Program-made: the position numbers and the translations under genes | Shown here: in pieces, positions 54,472 through 64,000 of the stretch | How the letters are laid out: every line of letters begins with the position of its first letter | Position numbering within the stretch: position 1 is the first letter of the stretch | Notes under the pieces: generated by a model | What the model was told of the DNA's origin: nothing | The model's database searches: none | The model's input: only the letters and a program-made list of their open reading frames with translations | From: Perilla frutescens | Taxonomy: Eukaryota > Streptophyta > Magnoliopsida > Lamiales > Lamiaceae | DNA length: 64,000 nucleotides | NCBI GenBank assembly: GCA_026008535.1 | Contig: BRKX01000004.1 | Coordinates: 39,932,501-39,996,500 of the forward strand | Direction: 5' to 3'

Positions 54472-55266
54472 TTGTAATAATTTATTAATTTTCTATTTCA
54501 ATTTCATCATATATAATTATATTTTTTTATACATGTCATATATTCAAATAAAATAAAATGCCTATAGTTGTTTTATAGTAAGTCTAATTAAAGTGGTCTA
54601 CTAAAGTTTAATTATGAAGTATTAACGGTACTAGCAATTCACCTGTGCACTATAAAAGGTATTAAGTACTTGATTTATTATTAAGATGCATATAGCATAA
54701 CAACAACTTATAAGTAGTAATTAATTATATTGAATGAATAAAATATAATTATGAAAATTAAATATATAAAAAGAAAATTTCAAATTAAAACATATTGTGT
54801 ATGTTTAAATAGAAAATTCAAATGAGAAAATGTAATTGGTGAAATTATTAGTTGCGTATATATAGTAAAATGTTATCTAATTTTACATTTTATAATCACC
54901 ACAAATTCGTAACAGAATACAAATTCTCCCAGCATATTAATTTATAATTACTGAAATTTACCTCCGGTAACAAAACACAATGTTATAAAAAAAAAAATAC
55001 TATGAATATAGAATTAATAACATTCTTGAATAAAGAAGTGCTAACATTACACAATAAAAATGTGGCTCATTCAATTACCAAATAATGTTCAATCACTTAA
55101 TTTAACACACAAGTTGTACTACACTATGAATATGTGAATCTTTATCTTCGAGTGAATCTTATTATAGTCTTAAGTCTTTTATAGTCTTTCGTATTATCTC
55201 ATATAATTATTTAATATATTCTTATAATATATTATTCGAAAGCTTTCAAAATCTAGTACTCAAAAA
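53826..55266. other. AT-rich stretch with CACTA-like subterminal motifs, no gene seen
   Basis: At about 54028-54150 the motif GACAACGGTTT or its inverse occurs five times (GGACAACGGTTTGTATCG, ACAAACCGTTGTCTATC), as in CACTA subterminal arrays, but no CACTA ends were found around it. The (AAT)n run follows. No reading frame is recognised. Confidence 0.5.
54381..54470 (+). repeat. (AAT)n microsatellite
   Basis: About 30 uninterrupted TAA/AAT units. Confidence 0.97.
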
Positions 55267-56089
55267 CACTACAAGAAATTGAAATTTTAACCACACATAA
55301 ATTAGTCACACATAATAATGTGTAGGTATTTTACCACACATAATTATAAAATGTGTGGTTGAATGAATTTGACATTTTTATTTATGTTTTGACATTTAAT
55401 ATATGTGCGTAAATATTTTAATCACATTAGCATTTTGGAATAATGAATTCTAGATTCCTTTTAAAATAATTATGATTGTGTGCCATTTTAAAATAAATAT
55501 ATTCTTTTTTTCTTATAAAATTTTAAAACACAAATAGTTAACGCACCTAATTTCTAGTTATATAAATGTATGGGTAAAATACACGTGTAAATTTTATGAC
55601 TTGATTTCTTTTAATTTTGTAGTGCCCATGTGGCATTCTAAAATAATTTTTGTTTGATAAAATTATAAAAATAAATAACTAACTACACATGATTTCTAGT
55701 TATACAAATGTGTGGATAAAAGACACACGTAAATTTCTACCTGATTTCTTTTAATTTATAAATTCCTACAGGACATTTTAAAATAAATATGTTTTTTATT
55801 AAAAATTTAAATACCACACATAATTACTAGATCTGCATATGTGTTGGTAAAAGCTAAACACGTATAAATTTTGGGATAACTCCTCATTTTTTCTAAGGTT
55901 GTTAGATATTTTATATTTGCAAATGTACAGATGACGAGAAACCCAATTAAATAATTAAATATAAATAATTTTTAAATTTTTATTTATATTTTTTACTAAT
56001 GATATATTCGAAGTAATCCTTTTCTTCGATCAATAGAGTTCCCAAGATTGTTTGGTTTTTATTTGTATGTGAATTTGCCGTGATAGCAT

Positions 56090-58140
56090 ATAATTTTTCA
56101 TATAGATAAATTACAATTTTTAAATAAGAAACAAATTAAATGAAATTAAAAAAAAAATATCTGAAGAGCAAATCATAATATTCATCTCATCTTTATATGT
56201 ATTTTCAAATTATTTTTATAAAATTACTTGTAGTAAATCATATTATTCTATCTTTATATATGAATTATGATAGATCATATTTTTTAAATAAGCAACACAT
56301 TATCTGTAGTCAATGAAATATCTAAAGGATAAATCATAATTTTCATCTCATCTTTATATTTATTTTAAATTACATTTTTATAAGTTTATTTTATAATAAA
56401 TTATAAGAGAAATATCAATCCAAGGTCTCAAAGATAGATAATCTATCAACATAGATGTTGAAAGATTGATTCTATCGATTTAACACTTGAAAAATCTAAA
56501 ACTTTCAATTTAACATCACTAAAATTTCATCCAATATAAACTGACATGACTATTAAATATCCATGACAACATCACCCAAAATATTCTTTACAATTAAATT
56601 AAACACAAACATACTCTTATTTACATTAATTAATTAAATTAAGCAAAAAAGAAATAGTTCAATTTTGAATATGAAAAGTGTGTCATTGTACTGGCAATTT
56701 TTTGTTCTTTTGTTTTTTCCTCCTACATTTCATTAATTGAAAAACTTAGATCTTTAAAATTGTTACTATGCCTTTTATTTCATAATTCAAAATTGACCAT
56801 TTTTCAACTTAATTCAATTAATTTTATAATTCAAAATTTAACTATTTTTCTGCTTAATTCAATTAATTAATTTAAATTCATGTAAGTTTGTATTTAATTT
56901 AATTTTAAAGAATATTATGTAGAAAAATGACATGATATGTAATAGCCACATCAGTTTGCGTTGCATGAAATTTTAACAGTGTTAGTTATAGACATTTCAA
57001 CCATAAATTGATAAAATTTATCTTTCAAAATCTATAGTGATTGATAATCATCTTTCGGCCTTAAATTAATAATTCTCCTAAATTATATTATAGTATCTCT
57101 ATATGATAAATCATATTTTCAATATAAGAACACTAAATGTAATCATGAAAATATCCGAATGATAAATCATAATTTTCTTCACATGCTTATATTTATTTCT
57201 AAATAAGACACCAATAAATGTAATTAGAAAAAATATATTTAAAGGATAAATCATAATCTTCATCCTATCTTTAAAATTATTTTTAAATTAAATTTTTATA
57301 AGATTAGTTATAATAAATCACACTATCCTATCTTTATATGATAAATCATATATACATATATATATATATAAGCATACATTAAATGTAATAAGGAAAATAT
57401 ATGAAGGAAAAATCATAATCTTTATCCCACCTTAATATTTATTTTCAAATAACTCATTATTTATTTATTTTATAACAAAACATATTATCCTATCTCTATA
57501 TGATAAATCGTAGTTTTAAAAAAAATAAGTAGCACATTAAATGAAATCGATCAGAAAAATATCCAAAGGATAAATCATAATCTTCATCACATCTTTATGT
57601 TTATTTTCAAACCATTCTTTATAATTTTATTTTCTGATAAGTCATGCTATCATATCTTTTTATGATAAATCTTAATTTGAACTTAAGCAACACATTAAAT
57701 GAAAATCATGAAAATATCTACAAGGAGACATAGCTCGCGTGATTAACACTCATTTTGCATAGTTCTTAGTTGTCTTTTAATTTGATGCATGTTTGAATAG
57801 AATTATGCTTTAATGTGTTAGCATTCGTTATATTTTAATGTTTTGAGTTGATTTCACGTTTTGGTATAGTTTCACGTGTTATTGTGCATATTTGAATGGT
57901 TTAGAGATACTCGTGGCTCGATTATTATTTTATATGTCGAAGAATCAACTCCCATCACTAAATTTAATTAATTTCAAATTATTTTTATAAGTTTATTTTA
58001 TACTAAATTATATTACCCTATCTCTATATGATAACATCAATTTTTTTTTAAATAAGCAGCACATTGAATGAAATTAGAAAAATATCTGGAGAATAAGTCA
58101 TAATTTTAATTCCATTTTATATTTATTATCAATTCTATGT
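56090..58140. repeat. ~160-bp tandem array inside the CACTA element
   Basis: The unit holds AAGGATAAATCATAATYTTC, then CATCTTTATATTTATTTT, TTATAATAAATCATATTATC, ATATGATAAATCAT and AAGCARCACATTAAATG. Units start near 56166, 56324, 57155 (short), 57241, 57405, 57563 and 58089. The array is broken by the MITE at 56406-57078 and by about 240 bp of other sequence near 57725-57965. Units differ by many substitutions. Confidence 0.75.
56406..57078. mobile_element. GGAGAATT-family MITE (copy 2), perfect 9-bp TSD
   Basis: TAAATTATA lies at 56397-56405 and 57079-57087. The left end is AGAGAAATATCAATCCAAGG; the right end inverted is GGAGAATTATTAATTTAAGG. Its arms hold AAAGATAGATAATCTATCAA, like copy 1 at 33896-34271. 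The 9-bp TSD indicates Mutator-type transposition. It sits in the tandem array. Confidence 0.8.
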
Positions 58141-58330
58141 CTAAGGAAATAAATAAATTAATCATTTTATAAGCAAAAACCATTATTATAGTTATAATTA
58201 ATCATACTATATGCGTTGCATAAAAAAAATATGCATTAGGAATAAAACGAAAAGTGAAAAAAATAACATATATCCCTTAATCTTTTAAATCTAAAAAAAG
58301 TTATTTTTCTAAAATTATATTCTCCCCGCC

Positions 58331-60300
58331 ATGGCGCCATACACCAAAATTAGAGTTTTTTTCACTTTCCCGGTCATACACCAACGAAATCGAAAATTTT
58401 CGCTTCCCCACCATACACCAAAATTAAACGTTTTCTTATTCTCTCATCCCCTCATCTCACAAAGCAACGCACATTCAATTCCTCAGTTTTCAGTTTTTTT
58501 TTTAATTTCCTCTAAGAGAAATAAATACAGAGCAGAGACGAAAGTAGAAAACAAAAAGAAGACGAAGGTGATGGACTATTTCGGGGAGGCGGAGGACCAA
58601 AGACGGCGGAGTCACGGTGGCGATGGATGTGTACAAAGACGATTCTTACTCAGATCTCTTTGGCGAGGAGTCAGTTTTGGACCTCCACAATCAGGCCGAT
58701 GCAGATTTTTTCAACTACTTCCAAGACGATTTCGATGACGAAGACATCAACTAGTTTCTACTGTGTGAATTTGTCCTCTTTTCTGATTTCATCACTTTTA
58801 ATTATTTTGGGAATATAATGCGTATTCAATCATTGTATCTATCATTGTTTGTGTGACCAGCATTAATTCCTGCTCTTATTTGATGATGATGATAAAAATT
58901 TTTGGGGATTTTTATGCTTTTGGAATGCTGAAATTGTTGGAGAGCTCGATTCTGGGTGAAGCTCTTATTGACCAATTCATTTCTACTATCCTCTTCTGAT
59001 TATTTTTTTTTCTTAATTATTTATGTATGTGGGAATGCTTCTAGAAAGATGTTTTGGACGTGAAAAATGCTTGTGAAAATGAAATTCCAACAACTTTATA
59101 ATCGATTATATTTTTTGATTTTAAAAAAAGGTTGTTTAATTTCAACTGAATTTGTCGAATCAAGTATTCGAGATGGATGAAGAGTACGATGAGGTAGTGT
59201 TGGGATCTAGGTTGAAGGAATGCATTCTCAACGACTGATTTTATTATTTCTTATTGGTTTGAGATGATGACAATTGATAATACGAGCTGGAGTTCTTTTG
59301 ATGAGACATCCATTTGTGTGTGTTGTGCTGGGTAGTTTTGAATGATCGAGGTTGTGTTTGTAATGAATTCTTGAATTTCTTGTTCCCTCAGATAAAACTT
59401 TGCAATAAGCGTTGTGAGTAGGATGCCAATATGCCGAGCTCCCGGAAAGTTATTTGGGTGAGTTGCTTAGGTTGTGTTCCTATAGTGCCAAGGGAAAAGA
59501 CTTAACATTTTTTTGTCAATGCTACGCTGATATTATAGATCAAATAGAACATAAATTTCTCGTGATTTCGATCATTCACACTTTTGTCTATATTTATGAT
59601 TTTTTCCTCCTTGCTTGTCGTATCATTCTGTCTCTAACGGGTTTTGTTTCTCCATTATTTTTGGCATAGGGAACCAAATTACTATTATGGAAAATGTTGT
59701 GCTACTAAGGTAAACTTTTTCCCTTTCTACTTCATTGAATTTGGTAGTTCTAGTTTTAGTTATATTGGAATCCTCATATCTTTTAAAGATAAGCCTCAAA
59801 AAATTATTTGAGATTTTGAAGTAGTTTTATATAGTTTTTATTTCATGAATTTGTTTCTTTTTTTGTTAATTATAAATTATAGAACAACTTAAACACCATT
59901 ACCATACTTGAGCACCTTGTTGTTGAATAATTGAATTATTTGCATTAGTCTCAACCTACGATGCATAAAGATTCTACATTTATTACATTAATAAATATAA
60001 ATTTTATAAAATTGATCAATTTGGTCCTCTCTAGCAATAGGGTAACCAACTTGGTTAAGATTATTCTTCTCGATCTAAAGTGTATAATATATATATATAC
60101 ACACATATATAATTAAGTGGGTGCTCTTGCTCTTTGATGTATGGTAGGAATTTCATGCAAATCTAGAGAGTAATCTTATATTTCTGTTTATAATTATTGC
60201 ACATGAGACTTATTATTTTTTTGAATTTTTTTTTGTAGGTTGTGAACTTGTGAAGAATTCGGGGAAACACTAAAGAGTTGAGTGGAATGTATGTTGAACA
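58331..60300 (+). pseudogene. Gene-like sequence within the CACTA element
   Basis: A C/T-rich leader-like stretch (58331-58560) is followed by GC-richer sequence with an ATG (58624) opening the short acidic frame MDVYKDDSYSDLFGEE..DIN that stops at 58753. A competing frame from 58569 (MDYFGEAEDQRRRSHGG) is longer but less regular. Further short frames (MDEEYDEVVLGSRLKEC near 59172; LCNKRCE near 59399) suggest exons of an older gene, then a TTTTTGTAGGTTGTG acceptor-like site at 60240. The protein is not recognised. It could be a captured host fragment or the remains of an element gene. Confidence 0.35.
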
Positions 60301-61110
60301 GTCGATGGACCATCATTGTGGAAAATATGTTTGTAGTCCAAGTACTAGATTTTAGGAAATATTTTGGGCATTATTAATTAGCTTCTATTATTTATTTAGA
60401 AACGTAGCTTGAATATAGCTATGAATATTGGATATATTTTTTTAAAAGAATATTGAGTATGAATTTATGGTTATTGACCCAAGGAATATAGTTTAATATT
60501 TAATGATTCATTAATACTTTAGTTTTAGCATCATATTTTATTGTAATTTAGAAAAAATTAATATCCGTACGTAATGCATATTTTACATTTACAATTAATA
60601 TTTTTTTAATATTATTAAATAATATAAAATAATGCCCACACATAAATTATAATTTATACCCACGCATAAAAAAATGTCATATGCCATGTGTCATTACATA
60701 TCATTTGCCACGTTGGATGACATGGCACCACATTATTGCTGCACACGTGTCAAATATATTTAGACACATAATTTACACATTTAATGACACATGTATGTGT
60801 AGGTAATACTCATTGATTTCTCCACACATATATTTATGTGTGGGTAAAACTTTTTACCTACGAAAATATAACCACACATGTTGACATTTAGATTATGCGT
60901 GGCTAAAAAGTTTTATCTACACATAATCATATTTTTAGTCACATTTACATGTGTGGCTAAAAGTTCAATTTTTTGTAGTGAATGGAGTATATGATAATAA
61001 AACTATTAAAATAATTAGTATTTGGGCTTGAATACAATTACAAGTGAAACTAACCACAATCCACAACTATAACTTTCATTCACATTAATTAATCAAAATG
61101 TAAAATATAA

Positions 61111-61683
61111 AAAGTCGAAACGGAAGAAACTCGTTTTGAGTCAACCTCTAGGTGATTATCAAGTTGATTTCCACAACCGTCATCTCTTATGTAGGGATCG
61201 GGGTGAACGTCGGGTTTTTCATTGAGTCTATCATTTTTGAACACTAGAGTCAATTATGAATCAAACCATATGATTATATATGCCTAATCCGTCCACTATT
61301 GAAAAAATTAAAATTTCAAGCCCGCCCAACCCCTTTGGCCGGTGGCCAGATTTGGCCCCGTTTTCTGGCAGCCGTCAGTAAAACGACCATAACTCTCTCC
61401 ACAGGTAAGCTTTACCCGTGATTCTTATTGCGTTGAATTCCTAACTCAAATATCTACCCTACAAAAAAGTCAAAACGGAAGAAACTCATTTTGACTCAAC
61501 CTATAGGTGATTATCAAGTTGATTTCCACAACCATCACCTCTTATGCAGGGATCGAGGTGAACGTCGGGTTTTTCATTGAGTCCAATATTTTTGAACACT
61601 AGAGTCAATTATGAATCAAACCATATGATTATATATGCATAATCCATCCACTATTGAAAAAATTAAATTTTCAAGCCCGCCCA
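61111..61683 (+). repeat. Two direct repeats of ~215 bp, 355 bp apart
   Basis: About 61111-61330 and 61466-61683 share ACGGAAGAAACTC, GGTGAACGTCGGGTTTTTC, AACACTAGAGTCAATTATG and AATTTCAAGCCCGCCCAA with roughly one difference per 15 bases. The second copy ends exactly where the hAT transposase coding begins. Confidence 0.85.
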
Positions 61684-63310
61684 AAGGAGGTCGATAGAAT
61701 GAGTGTGACCACAGATCTTTGGAAGTCAGGTCAGAACGTCTCGTACATGGTAGTCACATGTCATTATGTGGACTCAGAATGGAATTTACAAAAGCGTACT
61801 TTGAACTTTCGTGATATTCCACCACCCCATACAGGGATAGTCATTTCTGATGTGCTACACAAATGTTTGGTTGAATGGGGAATTGATAAAAAAGTTTGGA
61901 CAGTTATAGTGGATAATGCTACTAATAATGATGTAGCTATCCGAACACTGAAGGAAAATCTTTCTTATAACCACACTCTTCCTTTTGAAGGCAAATTTTT
62001 TCACGTGAGATGTTGTGCCCACATTCTGAATATTTTGGTGCAGTATGGATTATCTGCTATTCAGGATATTATTTCAAAGGTGCGTGATAGTGTGAAGTTT
62101 TTCGCAGCGTCTGAGGAACGTACAAATATGTTCAGCGACATTGTAAAACAATTAAAATTGTCTTCTAAAAAGCTTGTGCTGGATTGTTGTACAAGATGGA
62201 ATGCAACATATTTTATGCTATCAGCGGCTTTGGAGTTCAAGGATGTTTTCCCAAGATACCAATAAAGGGATCCTTTGTATACTTCATTGCCAAGTGAGGA
62301 GGAATGGAAGAGAGTTCAAGTGGTTTGTTCATTTCTTCGAGAATTTCACGAACTTACCAAGCTCATTTCAGGTACTATATATATATATATATTTAATTTC
62401 AAATGCTTTGTTATTTTCTTGTTCTTTTTTTTATTTTATTAATTGACATTATCATATTCCAATTAGGTTATGAGTATCCAACGGCTAATCTATTTTTGAT
62501 CGAGCTTGTTCAAATTAAGAAGTTGTTGAAAAATGAGACACATGACACTTTTATGAAAGAAATAATTAAGAAGATGAAAATGAAGTTTGAAAAATATTGG
62601 GGATCTTGCAACTTGTTGATTTGTAATGCTGCTATTTTAGATCCAAGGAACAAGATGAGGGTGATTAAATGGTATGCTAAGGATACAATGTCTGAAACTG
62701 ATGGAGTTGAGCTCATAATCACAGTTCGTGAAACACTACGTCATCTTTATGATGAGTATGTTGAGAATTCTAAAGTGAATGTTGGTGAAACTAGTACAAT
62801 TGAGCCCCTACGAGAAGAATGTTCCATTAGAACAAAAATCTAGACATGATTTTGAAAGCTACATATCTGATGATGATTGTGTGATAGAAAATTCTGTTTT
62901 AGATTTGTATTTGGAGGAACCGATTGTGAAGTGGAGGGAGCCGACTTCATTTGATGCAATTATGTGGTGGAATATGAATAATTCAAAGTATAAGACTCTA
63001 TCAAGGATGGCGTGTGATGTATTATCGATTCCAATAACTATTGTTGCCTCAGAATCGACTTTTAGTGTCGGTGATAGAGTTATCGATCCACATCGTGCCT
63101 CTTTAAGTGTGAATACAGTGCAAATGCTACTTTGCGCAGGGGATTGGCTACGATCTCGTTATGATATAAAGGGAAAAGCTAGAGTAAGTGTTATTTTTGT
63201 TTCATATATTTTTTTGCATTTAATGTCTAATATGTGTTTCTATTTTCAAGGATAAGGAGGATAAAGATGATAAAGAGGGCATGGAGGTCGAGGAGATTAA
63301 TTTAACTTGA
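61684..63310 (+). pseudogene. hAT transposase (RICESLEEPER-type), N-terminally truncated
   Basis: From KEVDRMSVTTDLWKSGQN it reads through IVDNATNND, HVRCCAHILNILVQ, TRWNATYFML (RNase H-like hAT catalytic region) to SRMACDVLSIPITIVASEST and LLCAGDWLRS (hATC dimerisation). The BED zinc finger and first ~200 residues are absent. Two introns fit: 62372-62466 and 63184-63250; the last exon ends EEINLT at 63310. Damage: an in-frame stop at 62263-62265 (RYQ*RDP) and a frameshift near 62800-62830 that separates EPLREEC from EQKSRHDFESY. Not functional as it stands. The sequence before it is the direct repeat, so the 5' part was lost by rearrangement. Confidence 0.9.
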
Positions 63311-63666
63311 GAGATTTACCAAGAACACCGATAAAGTGTTGTATTTGTATTTGATATTTATTGTTTTTTTATTTTATTTTTCTTCCGAATTTGATTATTT
63401 TATTTGAATTTTGCAGTTAGGTTGGAAAATCATGTAGATCAGATAGCAGACTACCAGTAGCATATGTTGAGATCTTGAAGACTTTTGAAGTTTTAGTTGA
63501 AGGCTTGAAGACTCGAAGCATTTTTTGTAGGGTTGAAGGAGTGATGGTCCTGTAAATTTATTTTGAACCTTCGGGTGAAACTTGAAACACCGTTTTGTTT
63601 TTATTATTATTAGAAAATATGGATTTAATATAGTTATTTAACCACAGTATAATAGGTAGTATAATT

Positions 63667-63930
63667 GGGCATGTAAATGAGCTCGAGCTCGAGTTCGGGT
63701 TCGAATTTTAAATAATCGGACCGAGCCCGAGTCGAGCTCGAGTTCAGGCTCGAATTTCAAATAATCGAGTCGAGCCCGAGCCAAGCTTGAGTTCGATTTT
63801 TTCTTTTCGAGCCGAGCTCGAGCCTGAGTTCAAAGCTCGATTTGAACTCGAGCTCAAGCTCGAGCTCACGAATACTTAAACGAGCCGAGCTCGAGCCCGG
63901 TGGTACTCGGCTCGGCTCGTTTACAGCCTT
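63667..63930. mobile_element. Small hAT-type MITE rich in GAGCTCGAG
   Basis: The left end is TGGGCATGTAAATGAGCTCG and the right end inverted is TAAGGCTGTAAACGAGCCGA, decayed forms of the TAGGGCTGTAAACGA ends at 28493/31990. The interior is a run of inverted GAGCTCGAGTTCG words. An 8-bp TSD could not be confirmed. It interrupts or abuts gypsy pol sequence. Confidence 0.65.
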
Positions 63931-63933
63931 AGG

Positions 63934-63999
63934 TATTACATGAGGTTTATCAAGGGGTATGGGCAAATCAACAGGCCACTTACTGACTTACTCAAAAAG
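63934..63999 (+). pseudogene. Ty3/gypsy reverse transcriptase fragment, runs off the window
   Basis: The frame reads YYMRFIKGYGQINRPLTDLL, matching the phrase YYRRFIKGYG..RPLTDLLKK between RT and RNase H in plant gypsy polyproteins. Only 22 codons are inside the window; the part before is replaced by the hAT-type MITE. The element probably continues to the right. Confidence 0.85.
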
Positions 64000-64000
64000 A

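Larger units (their letters stand above)
55267..60980. mobile_element. CACTA element, 5.7 kb, with cargo
   Basis: The left end is CACTACAAGAAATTGAAATT and the right end inverted is CACTACAAAAAATTGAACTT. Subterminal repeats of ACCACACATAAT/ATGTGTGGT lie on both sides (about 55290-55860 and 60640-60960). The 3-bp flanks are AAA and AAT, so the TSD is imperfect. No transposase (TNP2-type) frame was found. It contains a ~160-bp tandem array, a nested MITE and gene-like sequence. Confidence 0.85.

Noticed and set aside
54625..54660. Second Helitron end (CTAGCAATTCACCTGTGCAC)
   Set aside because: It resembles the 50346 site, but the hairpin is too weak.
61654..61683. Start of the hAT transposase at the upstream end of the open frame
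   Set aside because: Those codons belong to the direct repeat, not to the transposase; similarity begins at KEVDRMSVTTDLW.

Overview
This window is nuclear DNA from a flowering plant, most likely a eudicot. The evidence is: intron-containing plant genes with GT..AG splicing, a chloroplast-targeted methylerythritol-phosphate (MEP) pathway enzyme, an ethylene-biosynthesis gene, AT-rich intergenic DNA, and dense nested plant transposons (Ty3/gypsy, Ty1/copia of Sirevirus type, hAT, CACTA, Mutator-like, PIF/Harbinger and Stowaway). There is no sign of operons, rRNA, true tRNA genes or CRISPR. Species cannot be fixed from the sequence.

Only two host genes look intact. (1) An ispF/MDS gene (2-C-methyl-D-erythritol 2,4-cyclodiphosphate synthase), + strand, three exons, 26097-27905. 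(2) A type-1 ACC synthase (ACS) gene, + strand, four exons, 41818-43816. Both reconstruct in frame across all splice sites. They act in unrelated pathways: plastid isoprenoid precursors and ethylene.

Layout. 1-4353: 3' part of a gypsy element (internally deleted gag/pol remnant plus 3' LTR) that is inserted in the 5' LTR of a Sirevirus-like copia element. 4354-24820: that copia element, torn apart by later insertions, each with a visible target-site duplication (TSD): a hAT MITE (4799-5379), a second hAT element (5453-6240, TSD GTGTGAAG), a gypsy solo LTR (6275-9584, TSD AGTTC), a CACTA element (10478-11821, TSD AGT), a gypsy element with two LTRs (11833-17616, TSD AGAAT) and an unclassified 1.1-kb insertion (19090-20170). 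Removing them lines up gag, integrase, RT/RNase H, an env-like ORF and the 3' LTR, all broken. 24957-25287: truncated Harbinger MITE. 26-28 kb: ispF. 28493-31990: hAT-type element hosting a Mutator-type MITE with a 317-bp tandem duplication. 32-37.7 kb: several MITEs with TSDs. 37896-40338: degenerate hAT element with transposase remnant, containing a small LTR element (38855-40008). 41.8-43.8 kb: ACS. 44-53 kb: MITEs, a copia solo LTR (44931-46346, TSD AATTA), a gypsy LTR remnant, a Stowaway MITE and long AT-rich stretches. 53385-53822: complete Harbinger MITE. 55267-60980: 5.7-kb CACTA element carrying a tandem array, a nested MITE and gene-like sequence. 61.1-63.3 kb: truncated hAT (RICESLEEPER-type) transposase pseudogene. 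63.67-64 kb: small hAT-terminus element lying against a gypsy pol fragment that runs off the window.

No wholly new system could be demonstrated. The best leads are: hairpins with apparent compensatory changes (28-286); the gene-like cargo and satellite array inside the 5.7-kb CACTA; a two-copy Mutator-type MITE family; a hAT element hosting a TRIM-like LTR element with its own small ORF; and an unusual Asn at a normally Phe position at the ACS exon 3/4 junction.
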